This document shows, piece after piece, positions 8,006-17,026 of a DNA stretch of 64,000 nt. Under the pieces are notes generated by a model. That model saw only the letters and a program-made list of their open reading frames with translations. It did no database searches and was not told the origin of the DNA. Origin of the DNA: Eoetvoesiella caeni (lineage in GTDB: Bacteria; Pseudomonadota; Gammaproteobacteria; Burkholderiales; Burkholderiaceae_B); assembly GCF_003315175.1 (NCBI RefSeq), contig NZ_QNRQ01000018.1, positions 1 to 64,000 on the forward strand, given 5' to 3'. Every line of letters starts with the position of its first letter. Within the stretch, counting starts at the first letter, position 1. A program made the translations under genes and the position numbers.

Positions 8006-9143
8006 AGACTTTGCTGAAATCCAGATCGCGGGCGACCATGATGCCAATGCGCTCGCCCTGGTTTTTGTAAAGGGTAGGGGGTATATCCAGGGACTTTTCC
8101 AGAATCTTGGAGACGGCCTCCTGGCCGCCTTGGCTCGTATTATCAAAACGGATGTTGTTGCTGCCCGATTCTCCCTGATTGGATGCCCAGTTGCCCAAGT
8201 CACCGATCAGGGAAAGTAGGATGGCGTTGCCAAAGCGGTCCCAGAAGTGGTTGTCGATATGGCCGTCTAGCCCTGGCTCGCCCAAGGGTCCCGTTCCGGG
8301 CGAGCTTAGATTCACGATGACACCGGTAGGGGTTTCCAGTCGATTCCAGGTCACGAAGGCGCGGGCTTGGCCCTGCTGTATGCCGCCGGACTGGTATCCC
8401 GTGAATTTGGAGCCAGCATCAATCAGTTTGACCTTGCCGTTGGCGCTCATGACCTCGTGCGTGGCTAAGCAGGTCAGCAGCCCGGCCTGGGTGCTGACGA
8501 GCTTGGTTTGCAACGTGCAGTCAATCATGGTGCCTTGGGTCAGTAGAAAATTGCGGTCGCCCAGTTGGCCTGCAACGGAAGGGGAAAGCTCTAGCGGTCG
8601 CAGTTTGTCAGCTAAGGGGCCAGCATCGCTATACGGGCCTTGCTTGCCGCTCGCTTGATCTGTCGTCGCGCCGCTTTGGTCGTTGCCGCCTGCTTGCAGT
8701 GGGCTGGCCAGTCGTCGTTGGGCGACTTCATTGATGGGCGCTGGCGCACTTGGCATCGGTGGCGGAACGTAATAGCTTCGCGCAGCCTCGGGTTCAGCGG
8801 CCGGTTGAGGCACGGATGGTGGTGGCGCGGGGCGTTCGACCTTTGGGGCTTTAAGGCGATTGGTGATGCCGCTTTGATCGACCTCCAACCCGGTATCCTC
8901 CTTTTCCCGGGGCCCACGGCTCCAGGTCTTTACGAGCACGCCGATTGCCACAGCCAGCGCGATTAATATTGTGAGCCAGAGGAAGGCACGAGCACCCCTA
9001 GGCGTACTGTGCCCGGTTGTGTCCAAATCGACCGTCTCCCGTTCCAGCTCACTATGCGGTTGGTTTGATGGGTGATCGTGGGCTAAATCATCATCTTGAT
9101 GCCTGGCTGCTGCTGGATCTGAGCCTTGTTCCTTTTCCGTCAT
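7983..9143 (-). CDS. virB10: VirB10 core-complex protein
   Basis: VirB10 spans both membranes and forms the core channel with VirB7 and VirB9. A single N-terminal membrane segment (about residues 50-70, LWLTILIALAVAIGVLV) follows an acidic cytoplasmic tail. A proline-rich periplasmic linker (ERPAPPPSVPQPA) comes next, and the conserved beta-barrel domain begins around LLTQGTMIDCTLQTKLVS. An ATG at 9158 overlaps the virB9 stop (ATGA), but the ATG at 9143 has AAGGAA at good spacing and is preferred; both give a normal protein of about 386-391 residues. Confidence 0.87.
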   Translation of the reverse strand: MTEKEQGSDPAAARHQDDDLAHDHPSNQPHSELERETVDLDTTGHSTPRGARAFLWLTILIALAVAIGVLVKTWSRGPREKEDTGLEVDQSGITNRLKAPKVERPAPPPSVPQPAAEPEAARSYYVPPPMPSAPAPINEVAQRRLASPLQAGGNDQSGATTDQASGKQGPYSDAGPLADKLRPLELSPSVAGQLGDRNFLLTQGTMIDCTLQTKLVSTQAGLLTCLATHEVMSANGKVKLIDAGSKFTGYQSGGIQQGQARAFVTWNRLETPTGVIVNLSSPGTGPLGEPGLDGHIDNHFWDRFGNAILLSLIGDLGNWASNQGESGSNNIRFDNTSQGGQEAVSKILEKSLDIPPTLYKNQGERIGIMVARDLDFSKVYELEPVP

Positions 9144-9154
9144 GGGGTGTTCCT

Positions 9155-10027
9155 TCATTGCGTGACTTCGCGTATCCGTATGGTGGGTACGGGTGCCACA
9201 GCGGCGGGTTGTTCGGCAGCGGCACCTTTGATGCGGCGCTTCACGGATGGCGATGTAGTTCCGGTATGTGCTGGTGCGGCTGTCGTGCCGTAGGCGCCGT
9301 TGTAGATGGCCAGCACTTGCTCGCCCAGGCGAAGATGCCAAAGCGCAGAAGTGCGACGCAGCACCATGGTGCGTTCATCTGCCATGTGGTAATTCGTAAT
9401 GATTTCCTGGCCATCTGGTGTGACGCGATACACAGTGGGAATGTCGGCCTGCGGGGCGAACTGCAGCCAGGTCTGACGGCCATCGTCCCAGGCATGCACG
9501 GGTGCGATGCCTGCATCGCCGCTGCGGGTGTAGGACTGCCACTTCAAGGCTGCGCCAGTGGCTTGCAAGGATCGTTCAATGGCCGCCTTCTGAGTGGCTT
9601 TAGTTCGTTGTTTGGCTTCAGTTTCTGGGTAACGGATCACAAGCTTGTAAAGGGCCGGTGAGCTGTGGCTGCTGCTATATGAGAGCCTAAAGCTGTAGTC
9701 GCGACGGTTGGTGACCACGATTAGGTTGGTGTTGGCATCTTCTGCTGTCGGCTTGAAGAACAAATGATTGTCCTTGTGCGTAAACGCATAGGCCTGGCTG
9801 TCGCCAAAGACGTGATAGACATAGTGCTCGCCGGGTTCGAGCACGATGTGAGTGGCCACGCCGATGACGGCATCGAGCTGGATGACGTTGGCCGTGTTGT
9901 AGTTCACATAGCGCACGCGATGGTCAAGCCGTGAATTGCGAGGTGTTTCCAGTGCCAAAACGCTGGTAGGAACGGCCAGGCAGACAAACAAAGCCAGCGC
10001 CTGCCGACTGGGGAAATGTTCAAACAT
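9155..10027 (-). CDS. virB9: VirB9 outer-membrane core-complex protein
   Basis: 290 residues with a signal peptide (LALFVCLAVPTSVLA, cut near residue 25). The N-terminal beta domain shows DHRVRYVNYNTANVIQL and the HIVLEPGE strand of VirB9/CagX. A flexible linker with charged residues (QRTKATQKAAIE) follows, then the C-terminal domain with YTRSGDAGIAPVHAWDDG and DGQEIITNYHM. It lies just downstream of virB8 in a conserved order and nearly touches virB10, consistent with stoichiometric assembly of the core complex. Confidence 0.87.
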   Translation of the reverse strand: MFEHFPSRQALALFVCLAVPTSVLALETPRNSRLDHRVRYVNYNTANVIQLDAVIGVATHIVLEPGEHYVYHVFGDSQAYAFTHKDNHLFFKPTAEDANTNLIVVTNRRDYSFRLSYSSSHSSPALYKLVIRYPETEAKQRTKATQKAAIERSLQATGAALKWQSYTRSGDAGIAPVHAWDDGRQTWLQFAPQADIPTVYRVTPDGQEIITNYHMADERTMVLRRTSALWHLRLGEQVLAIYNGAYGTTAAPAHTGTTSPSVKRRIKGAAAEQPAAVAPVPTIRIREVTQ

Positions 10028-10054
10028 AAGGATTCCTTCTGAGCTTTGTCGGTG

Positions 10055-10741
10055 TCAGCGAGATAGGTCGGCAGCCAAGTCATAGCGCATGATCTGAAAG
10101 CCCAGCGGGTTTAGGCGGGCGACTTCTTCGGTGAGGGGAACGTTGGTGTATTGGTAGGCCATGGTGGCGATCAGATGCCGGACCTTGCTGATATTTCCCG
10201 TGCTGACTTCCCGCTCCGTCTTGGTGAAACGGACAATGGCAGCCTGGTTGGCCCCCAGGGTGATGGAATGAACTTGCACGTCCACGGAGCTTTGGGCACC
10301 AAGGCGCGTCGTGACAGCGTCTGGGCCTTCGAATCGTTTGCCATACTGGATCTGAGTCGGCGCGGAGGAAAGCAGGGCGCAGGTGTTGAATTGCTCCTGA
10401 ATGGTTTGCCAGCTATAGCCTTCGCAGTTCAGCACATAGGTATTCAGGAAATACTTGGCGATACGCTGACCATAATCTTCCATGGGCTGGCCAAGGCTGC
10501 TGACATGCTCGATGGTGCCAGTGGCGTTATCCACCCGCACCACATACATTTCGGGCGGCTGCTTGAGCGGCGTGAGACCGGCCACGGCGGCAACGGAAGC
10601 GAAAGCAATGAGGCCGGACGCAATGGCTACCTGCCAGGCGCGTTTTCGGCTGCGCACGAGCTCACCCAGATGATCGCGCTCCAGGCCGCGCGATTGCTCC
10701 AGGTAGGCGGCAATGTCTTCGGACTTGAGTGGGTCAGACAT
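10055..10741 (-). CDS. virB8: VirB8 inner-membrane assembly protein
   Basis: 228 residues with a short cytoplasmic tail, one membrane helix (about residues 33-55, WQVAIASGLIAFASVAAVAGL) and a periplasmic NTF2-like domain. PEMYVVRVDNATG followed by YFLNTYVLNCEGYSW matches the VirB8 family, whose role is to recruit other components to the channel base. The start at 10741 is 3 bases from the stop of the small lipoprotein gene, consistent with translational coupling. Confidence 0.85.
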   Translation of the reverse strand: MSDPLKSEDIAAYLEQSRGLERDHLGELVRSRKRAWQVAIASGLIAFASVAAVAGLTPLKQPPEMYVVRVDNATGTIEHVSSLGQPMEDYGQRIAKYFLNTYVLNCEGYSWQTIQEQFNTCALLSSAPTQIQYGKRFEGPDAVTTRLGAQSSVDVQVHSITLGANQAAIVRFTKTEREVSTGNISKVRHLIATMAYQYTNVPLTEEVARLNPLGFQIMRYDLAADLSR

Positions 10742-10744
10742 GAA

Positions 10745-10882
10745 TCAGACTCCTTTGAAATGCGGCGGCGTGGCGTTCACTGGCACGCGAGGCGTATCGG
10801 CGGGTTGTGGCGGCTGGGGAGCATGAAAGGCGCAGCCAGCCAGTAGCCCGGCCAGCGCCAGGGTGGCGATGATCTTTTTCAT
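10745..10882 (-). CDS. virB7: VirB7-like small lipoprotein (45 residues)
   Basis: This small gene starts at an ATG at 10880-10882. It encodes a Lys-Lys start, a hydrophobic stretch and the lipobox LLAGC, so the mature protein would begin at Cys17 as a lipoprotein. A short proline-rich tail (PQPPQPADTPRVPV) follows. Size, lipobox and position between virB6 and virB8 are exactly those of VirB7, which anchors VirB9 to the outer membrane. Sequence similarity alone would not identify it; the call rests on context. Confidence 0.75.
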   Translation of the reverse strand: MKKIIATLALAGLLAGCAFHAPQPPQPADTPRVPVNATPPHFKGV

Positions 10883-10975
10883 GGATAAAGGATTCCTAAC
10901 CGGCTCGACTGGCAGGTGGATGGGGGAATTTGAAGAGATTGGATCGGCCTGGTGTTGGCCGGTAACGAGACCTGC

Positions 10976-11929
10976 TTACTTGGCGCGCAGGCGTAACATG
11001 CTGCGCAGCCGCAGGATGGAGAAAGCGCCTTTGGCTGCGGTTCCGACGCCCAGTTGAGCACCGAAGCCGTTGGATAGACCGGCAGCCAGGCCTGGGATCA
11101 TCACCATGATTACGAGGCTGGCGATGCCTACCAGTGTTTGGGCTCCGAAGAGAGACATAATGTCCTGATCGCCTGCGTTGATTTGGCCTGCGATCATGCG
11201 AATAAGCTGAATGTTTATCTGTAGCAGCAACCCAAAGATGAGCCCCGCTAGCAGCGCCAGAAACACGAAGTTAAGGGCCTGTGAAATCCAACTGTTGAAT
11301 AACGGTTTAGTGGGTTCAAACAGAGTAGCTGCTATAAAAATTGGTCCGGCAGCGACGATGAGTGCCATCCCCACTTTGCAGACCACGATGATCACCATAA
11401 TGATGCTGCCCAAGACGGCAGCATTGATGCGTACCAGCGTGGCTAAGATGCTGACGAGGACTTCCTGGGTTGAGGGAAGAAAGCCAAGCATGGAATCACC
11501 TCCACCAGCACCTAGCATGGTGTTGGACGTCTCGCTAGTTTCGCTTTGCAGTTTGTCGACTTCGTGAGCCACGTTGCCAGTACCTATTGCTAGCTCAGTT
11601 ACATCATCTGGCAGCGCAACCATAGCTTTGGCGATGTCATTCTGGTACAGACCACCCACCCCGAAAATCATCGAAATGATGGCCACGAGAATTGCTTTGC
11701 GAAAGAACTCAGTCACCGTCATATTGCTCTGTCCGTGCATAAGGGCAAACGCGTACACGACAAATTGAAGTGTGAGGCCAACCACGATGACTGGCATCAA
11801 GGCCTCGAATAGGGTCTGCATGGGTCCATTCACGGCGTCATTCAGGACATTTTCTGTTTGGGTCATGACCCATTGGGCGATGTCGCTGGGTGCTGACGGC
11901 GGGGTGACAGTAGGAGTTAGGTTAGACAT
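10976..11929 (-). CDS. virB6: VirB6 polytopic channel protein
   Basis: 317 residues with several membrane segments (about residues 43-66, 76-96, 160-190 and 215-240, and a pair near 270-290). A conserved central stretch reads ALNFVFLALLAGLIFGLL. The VirB6/TrbL family forms the inner-membrane gate for the substrate. A glycine-rich loop (AGGGDSMLG) sits in the periplasmic region between the second and third segments. The gene is 9 bases from virB5 and precedes the virB7-like gene, as expected. Confidence 0.82.
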   Translation of the reverse strand: MSNLTPTVTPPSAPSDIAQWVMTQTENVLNDAVNGPMQTLFEALMPVIVVGLTLQFVVYAFALMHGQSNMTVTEFFRKAILVAIISMIFGVGGLYQNDIAKAMVALPDDVTELAIGTGNVAHEVDKLQSETSETSNTMLGAGGGDSMLGFLPSTQEVLVSILATLVRINAAVLGSIIMVIIVVCKVGMALIVAAGPIFIAATLFEPTKPLFNSWISQALNFVFLALLAGLIFGLLLQINIQLIRMIAGQINAGDQDIMSLFGAQTLVGIASLVIMVMIPGLAAGLSNGFGAQLGVGTAAKGAFSILRLRSMLRLRAK

Positions 11930-11938
11930 GATGCCGCC

Positions 11939-12643
11939 TCACTTTGCAGGGTTGGTCGCATCACTTGCATTAGTGGTATTGCCAAACCAGCCCCCATACA
12001 CCTGTTGCGCTCTTGCCTGCAATAGATTGCGCTCGGCTTCTAGTTGTTGGGACGCGAGCTGAATCCGGGTCTGCTCCGCTAGAATGTTCGCTTGCTCTAT
12101 CTGAATACGAGCCTGTAGCTCAGCGATTTCCTTAGGGTTCGTTGTCTGATTGATCTTGTCCTGTAAAGCATCGACGTTGGCTAGGCGTCGAGTCATGGCG
12201 TCATAGGCCCGTTCGCTCATAGCTTTGGATGTAGCCTCAATATTCAAAGAGCGCTTGGACAGTTTCTGGCGATCTTCCTGGAAATTCACGTGAGCCATCA
12301 CCTCGTCCGTGATACGGCCTACATCGCCATCCAGGTTCGACCCTCCCGACCGATCTAGTAGGCTCTGAGCATTGGATGGCAGGGCTGCGCGCAGTTGGTT
12401 CCGAATATCGTCGTTGCCGACGACGTTGCCGTAGCCGCTGGACTGAGTGAAGGCTGCTAGCTGACTTTTGGCGGTAGCTAGCTGATCAGTCAGGTTTTTC
12501 AGTTGATCGCGGGCGGTCAGTAGTTGTTCCTGTAATTGGACGATCGTTGCAGCATCGACGGTGGGGATGCCGTTGGCATGGGCAGAATTTACAAATGCGG
12601 CGGACAGGATTATGCCCGCCGCAAACGACTTGCAGCGTGTCAT
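11939..12643 (-). CDS. virB5: VirB5 pilus-tip protein
   Basis: 234 residues with a signal peptide (about 1-23, AAFVNSAHA). The rest is almost all alpha-helix with long heptad-like runs (QLQEQLLTARDQLKNL; IEQANILAEQTRIQL), as in VirB5/TrbJ minor pilins that sit at the pilus tip and contact recipients. A conserved R-x-Y-D-A-M segment is recognisable near residue 145. It is separated from virB4 by two extra small genes, which is unusual but seen in plasmid systems that carry exclusion proteins. Confidence 0.78.
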   Translation of the reverse strand: MTRCKSFAAGIILSAAFVNSAHANGIPTVDAATIVQLQEQLLTARDQLKNLTDQLATAKSQLAAFTQSSGYGNVVGNDDIRNQLRAALPSNAQSLLDRSGGSNLDGDVGRITDEVMAHVNFQEDRQKLSKRSLNIEATSKAMSERAYDAMTRRLANVDALQDKINQTTNPKEIAELQARIQIEQANILAEQTRIQLASQQLEAERNLLQARAQQVYGGWFGNTTNASDATNPAK

Positions 12644-12708
12644 GAATGAGACTCCAGGATGTTCACGAAGGCCGACGAACGCCGGCCTGTGGATTGCGCG
12701 GGAAAGAG

Positions 12709-13086
12709 TTACGTCTTGTTGGTAGCGCTTTGGTATTGTGTTTCGGTGATGCGATGGGCTTTCATGCGACCCGAGACGATCACATCTTCCTTTTCGTCGT
12801 ATGCCAAATGAACAGTCTCGCTTATGACCAGTATATTGTCGGCTTCTTTAATGACAGCCGGTACGGTGCGAGTTCGATACCCCACCTTTCCGACAATGCT
12901 CCATGCTGTTTCATGGAAAAGGAAACTCTCGCCGTTACGCTCGATATGGACCAGCACTGGGTGATTTCCTTTGTCTGACTTCCAGTACCCAAGAAATTTT
13001 TCACCACCTGGTTCTGTTTTGCATCCAGTCAGGAAGTTCAGCAGAGCAGTAGCACTGGCGGCTGTGATGAAATGTCGTCGATTCAT
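12709..13086 (-). CDS. Putative lipoprotein within the virB operon
   Basis: 125 residues. An NRRHFITAA start and a hydrophobic run end in the lipobox LTGC (Cys near residue 21), so this is a predicted lipoprotein; the double Arg hints at Tat export but could be chance. The mature domain (KFLGYWKSDKG, then short beta strands) resembles small beta-sheet proteins but I cannot name a family. The ATG at 13086 is preferred over 13128 because AGGAAACCC lies just upstream. Its place between virB4 and virB5 suggests an entry-exclusion or assembly role, inferred only from position. Confidence 0.6.
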   Translation of the reverse strand: MNRRHFITAASATALLNFLTGCKTEPGGEKFLGYWKSDKGNHPVLVHIERNGESFLFHETAWSIVGKVGYRTRTVPAVIKEADNILVISETVHLAYDEKEDVIVSGRMKAHRITETQYQSATNKT

Positions 13087-13275
13087 TGGGTTTCCTATGG
13101 TTAACGGTTGTCCGAGTTCTCTTGGCAATGCTTGAAGGCTGCCTAGATGTTGGCCACGCTGCTGACGTGTTGGGTCTTTGTACGCCAGTAGGCTCGTTTG
13201 TCAGGTTTCAAATTGTTCCCCATCGTCATGCTCAAGGCTTCATTGGAAGGAGTGGCCGTTTGCTTATGGAAGGCA

Positions 13276-13824
13276 CTACAGACATAGGTCTGGGCCCTCC
13301 TGCTTTGCTTCCTGTAATTGGAAAGCTTGGTGATCAAAGCGTACGTTGAGCAAGTTGGCTATCCGCTGATAATCAGCAGGTTCAGGTGGATGCCCGTTCA
13401 CGTCATGGACGTGCAGGCTGTAATATTTTTGTACACCTTGTTCAAAATAAGTACGATCTTCGCGAGGATAAGTGGAGCGGAACCAGATGTCCGGACTCAT
13501 CTTGGGATCGGTGCAAGATGGTTCGGAAAGACCGTAGTTTCGGCTATGGCGCACCAAATCGTCCGCACCGACCGTGACGTAGTCAAGTTCGGTTTCTCGG
13601 GTGTTGGCTTCGCCTGCTTCCAGTTCCTGATGCGTCCAGTGTTCACAATGGATGGAAATTACAAAGGTATCTTCCAGAGTGTCGGTGTCAGGGTCTGTAA
13701 GCCCCAGACGGGTATAGAACTCCTGATCCTTTGCTGCTTGCCGATCGTCTTTGGCCTGTGCTTGGCGCGAGTTGTGTTCAAGCGCTACCCGCTGTTTCTC
13801 CCGATCTAGGGTGTCTTGTTTCAT
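13276..13824 (-). CDS. Hypothetical protein within the virB operon
   Basis: 182 residues with no signal peptide or membrane segment. The first 35 residues are highly charged and probably coiled (EKQRVALEHNSRQAQAKDDRQAAKDQEF). The remainder has tryptophan- and aspartate-rich stretches (CEHWTHQELEAGEA; DIWFRSTYPRED). I do not recognise it. The gene begins 11 bases after virB4 and has a clear GGTGAACC-type leader, so it is probably co-transcribed. About 190 bases follow before the lipoprotein gene, and I see no convincing gene in them. Confidence 0.55.
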   Translation of the reverse strand: MKQDTLDREKQRVALEHNSRQAQAKDDRQAAKDQEFYTRLGLTDPDTDTLEDTFVISIHCEHWTHQELEAGEANTRETELDYVTVGADDLVRHSRNYGLSEPSCTDPKMSPDIWFRSTYPREDRTYFEQGVQKYYSLHVHDVNGHPPEPADYQRIANLLNVRFDHQAFQLQEAKQEGPDLCL

Positions 13825-13835
13825 GGTTCACCTTT

Positions 13836-16280
13836 CTAAGGGGTGGTGGTTATCTGACGGCTTTGCCTGACAGTGTCCAGATACACAGGTAGCCAGACAG
13901 CAGGGTCATGCCCGGCCTGGGCCACGGCCTGCTCTGCTATCTCGGCCATGTCGGGGCTGCCGGAGAACACCAGCAGTTCGTCTTCGCAACCAGACAAGTC
14001 CAGTTGGGCGACCGTGACACTGGATCCCTGCTTGATGAGGAACTTGCGGCTGGCCTCGCCCAGGGTTTTGAGCAGCTCGAACTCGGCGGGCGTCAGGCCA
14101 AAGCCTTCGATGTAGTCGCGGGCCTTGGCCCTGGGATTGGGCAACAGGACTAAGGTGGCTGTTTGCTGCACCAGAGAGGGGCCGACCGGGTTATCTATGA
14201 TGGCTCCCGGCTCTTGGGTGGCGAAGGCCAGTACGCCGTTTTTCTTCCTAATCGTGCGGCTGGCATCCTGCATGTCATCCTGAAAGTGCAGGTCTTTCAA
14301 TGGGTGCTGACACTCGTCGTACAGATTGATGATGCGCCGGCCATCGTGCAGGGCGTCAATACGGTGCTTTAGATACATCGTTGCCGCGCCTCGTACCGCG
14401 TCATCGTCCAGCAGCTCGGTGAGGTCAAAGCCGAAGATAGCGGGCTTACCTACTTCATTGGCCAGGTTCAGCTTATCAGCAGGGTTGTCGAATACCCAGC
14501 CGTACTCCCCTCCTTGGCACCATGGGGCCAAACGAGCATGTACAGTGCTTGTGGTTTCATCCTCGCTGTACGGGTTAGGTAGCAACGTATTCAAAGTGGA
14601 AAGTGTGCGGGCGTCGTGGTCAATTAGGGTGACCAGCTGCTGTACTGCCTGCGTGATGTCAGCGTGCTGGCGCGTGGTGAGCGTTTCACCCCTGCGTTCG
14701 GCCAGGAATACGACCAGGCGCACCATGAACGCGATATTCCCTTTGGTAGGCTCTATTTGGAATGGATTCCAACCTGTTGCTTCGCCAAGGTGGATGTTGA
14801 AGTAGTGGCCGCCGAGCGCCATGATCAGTACCTGCATGCCCTGATCCTTGTCCCAGACTACGCAGGTCGCGCCGAACTTCTGGGCTTGAGTGAGCAGCAT
14901 TCCTTGCAGGACAGTCTTGCCCGTGCCGGTCATGCCGATAATCATGGTGTTGCCCGGACGTCGTTTGCCAGTTTCATCCATGTCCTCCGTCGAGGCATGG
15001 AAATTGAAGAAGAACGGACTACCCGTTTGGGTTTTGAGCAGGGTAACTGCCGGTCCCCAGGGGTTCCCGACTGGCTTGCCGATCAGCTGATTGTGCAGGC
15101 TGGAAAAGCACAGGAAGTTAAGTGAGGTAATCGGTACGGGGCGCGGCCGCCAGTGCCAGTTGCCGGGCAGTTGTGCCCAGAAACCGGCTTCCAACGCTCG
15201 ATCCAGCGGTCTGAAGCCAATGGCATCTTCGGCCAGTGCTGTAGCGCTTTGAGCCAGCGCCTGGCGTACCTCTTCTGCGGTGTCGCCATAGACCAGTAAT
15301 GTGGCGTGATGGTCTCCCAGGCCGAGGCGGGCGGAAGTTAGGTCGTCCATGACGTCGGCCAGCTGGGCAACTTGGCTGGTGGAGTCGTCACCGGAATCAA
15401 CCAGCAGCTTGTGGTGTTTTTTGACCAATTTTTTGGCGGCTGCCCCTGTATGGCTACCCCAGGATTGGGTGAGTACGAATTCATGTGGCAGGCTCACCAA
15501 GCGGTCCAGGTGGCCAGGTTTGGTCGATTCGGGGTAGTCGCGCAGTTCCATCATGCCGAAAATGCGGGAGTTCGCAATACTGCGCAGTTCTCCGAGTTCT
15601 CCGCGACGGCCAAAAATCGGTCGAGCGAAGGGGAGCGTTTCACGCAAGCGTTCCCGACTGATGGGCACCGACCGATGAACCCCGCAGAGCAGATACCCCA
15701 GAAACTCTGCGGCTTCGCTAAAGGCAAAACCCTTGCGATCCACAATCCCCAGAATCTGAGGATCGTAGCGGTATAGGCCGGCGGTCATGGTTCGCAAGAT
15801 ATTGTTCAGCCGTTCGATGGATTCGGCCTGCCAGAGCGCAACGCGCTGGGCGTCAGCCTTCTCTAGGCTGGCGAAGGTGCCCAATATCGGGTCCTGAACC
15901 GGGTGAATGAGTATCGTCAGGTACAGGTCGTTAATCATCAGGCCGGAGGCATCAAACGTCGCCCGATAAGCTGCATCGAACCGGCTGGCAAATGGCTGGG
16001 TAAAAGTGCTGTCGGGATATTCCGTTACTCGGCGACGGACGATGTGGGAGTACAGACCAAGTGTTCCCATGGGTAGGCCGCGCAATACGTTATGCAGAGC
16101 TTCGATCCATTCTTTCAGTTCGTCTTGCGCATAGGCGTCTGGGGTGCGGCCCGCTACCTTGATAACGGCCAGGTACTCGTGGTTGTCGCAAGCAATAATT
16201 TGATCGGTGACATGATGAGAGTAGGGCAGGTAACGCGATACGCGCCGTTCGTCCACAGCTAAGGTGGCAGCAGCAGTCAT
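13836..16280 (-). CDS. virB4: VirB4 secretion ATPase
   Basis: 814 residues, the size of full-length VirB4/CagE. The Walker A motif GMTGTGKT is at about 449-456 and a Walker B-like DECQHPL follows near 640. The N-terminal half contains the FTQPFASRFDAAYR and LYLTILIHP segments typical of the family. VirB4 powers pilus subunit extraction and channel assembly at the inner membrane. Virtually all of the open frame is coding; the plus-strand ORFs overlapping it are shadows. It is followed closely by two accessory genes rather than by virB5. Confidence 0.9.
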   Translation of the reverse strand: MTAAATLAVDERRVSRYLPYSHHVTDQIIACDNHEYLAVIKVAGRTPDAYAQDELKEWIEALHNVLRGLPMGTLGLYSHIVRRRVTEYPDSTFTQPFASRFDAAYRATFDASGLMINDLYLTILIHPVQDPILGTFASLEKADAQRVALWQAESIERLNNILRTMTAGLYRYDPQILGIVDRKGFAFSEAAEFLGYLLCGVHRSVPISRERLRETLPFARPIFGRRGELGELRSIANSRIFGMMELRDYPESTKPGHLDRLVSLPHEFVLTQSWGSHTGAAAKKLVKKHHKLLVDSGDDSTSQVAQLADVMDDLTSARLGLGDHHATLLVYGDTAEEVRQALAQSATALAEDAIGFRPLDRALEAGFWAQLPGNWHWRPRPVPITSLNFLCFSSLHNQLIGKPVGNPWGPAVTLLKTQTGSPFFFNFHASTEDMDETGKRRPGNTMIIGMTGTGKTVLQGMLLTQAQKFGATCVVWDKDQGMQVLIMALGGHYFNIHLGEATGWNPFQIEPTKGNIAFMVRLVVFLAERRGETLTTRQHADITQAVQQLVTLIDHDARTLSTLNTLLPNPYSEDETTSTVHARLAPWCQGGEYGWVFDNPADKLNLANEVGKPAIFGFDLTELLDDDAVRGAATMYLKHRIDALHDGRRIINLYDECQHPLKDLHFQDDMQDASRTIRKKNGVLAFATQEPGAIIDNPVGPSLVQQTATLVLLPNPRAKARDYIEGFGLTPAEFELLKTLGEASRKFLIKQGSSVTVAQLDLSGCEDELLVFSGSPDMAEIAEQAVAQAGHDPAVWLPVYLDTVRQSRQITTTP

Positions 16281-16291
16281 GGAATCTTCCT

Positions 16292-16612
16292 TTATTTGAT
16301 GAGGTGGCGCCAGGGCCGGTGCCGGTGATAACCCTGCAGGGCGTAGCTGGATCCGCGCCAGAAACGCTGATTGCGGTTGCGACGCCGTGTCTTGAATTCA
16401 AGCCAGAGCACGTCCAGCGCCTTATCGTCATCACGGGTGAGGACAGCAAGCACGGGTATGACCAGGAAAAGCAATCCCCACCAAGCCAAGCCAGCCATCA
16501 TGGCGATGATCGCTACGCAGGCGAAGGCTCCGAGCAACAGCGTGGTGGGGATACCCATAAACGTGGCCTTTCGGCCCAGTCCCTTGAAGACGGGATAGGA
16601 GTTGGCTGCCAT
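16292..16612 (-). CDS. virB3: VirB3 inner-membrane protein
   Basis: 106 residues with two adjacent hydrophobic helices (about residues 22-42 and 45-63, LLLGAFACVAIIAMMAGLAWWGLLFLVIPVLAVL), the layout of VirB3. The basic C-terminus (FKTRRRNRNQRFW) would be cytoplasmic. VirB3 works with VirB4 in the inner-membrane complex. It lies 12 bases before virB4 and 3 bases after virB2. Confidence 0.82.
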   Translation of the reverse strand: MAANSYPVFKGLGRKATFMGIPTTLLLGAFACVAIIAMMAGLAWWGLLFLVIPVLAVLTRDDDKALDVLWLEFKTRRRNRNQRFWRGSSYALQGYHRHRPWRHLIK

Positions 16613-16615
16613 GGC

Positions 16616-16936
16616 TTACTTCCAGAGCAGCATGACCAGTTCTGCGGCAGATCCCGCGAGCAGAACTCCGATGCCCCAACGGATGGCATCATCTTTGCGC
16701 ATGACCTCTGCGGAATACAGTACGAAGATGATGACGCCGATGATGACGGCGGCAATGGGCAGAATCACATCAAGATTGTCTTTGAGTGTCTGTAGTGTGG
16801 ATTGCGCCCTGGACAGACCGCCAATGGACTGGGCAAGTGCAGCCTGATGGATACTAATCAGTAGCCAGGCCGTAGCCAGTTTGCTAATCATGCGTAGGGA
16901 GGGTGCTGCCATTCTGAATTGTTTCAGTAGAGACAT
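16616..16936 (-). CDS. virB2: VirB2 major pilin
   Basis: 106 residues. A long signal region ends near AALAQS (about residue 37). The mature part has two hydrophobic helices (VILPIAAVIIGVIIFVLYSAEV and IGVLLAGSAAELVMLL) separated by a short polar loop, the standard form of VirB2/TrbC pilins. It stands between virB1 and virB3 as in the reference operon order. Confidence 0.82.
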   Translation of the reverse strand: MSLLKQFRMAAPSLRMISKLATAWLLISIHQAALAQSIGGLSRAQSTLQTLKDNLDVILPIAAVIIGVIIFVLYSAEVMRKDDAIRWGIGVLLAGSAAELVMLLWK

Positions 16937-17026
16937 GAAAAGACTCCTGCCCCAGGACGCCGTGTGGCGTTGGGGTCATAGGTGGTGGTAGGAAGATGGA
17001 GCGGTTGAGGCATGGCCCTGCAGGCG

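Noticed and set aside
13143-13337. Small minus-strand frame of 64 residues between the two extra virB genes
   Set aside because: TTG start, no ribosome site, and overlap with the end of the upstream gene.
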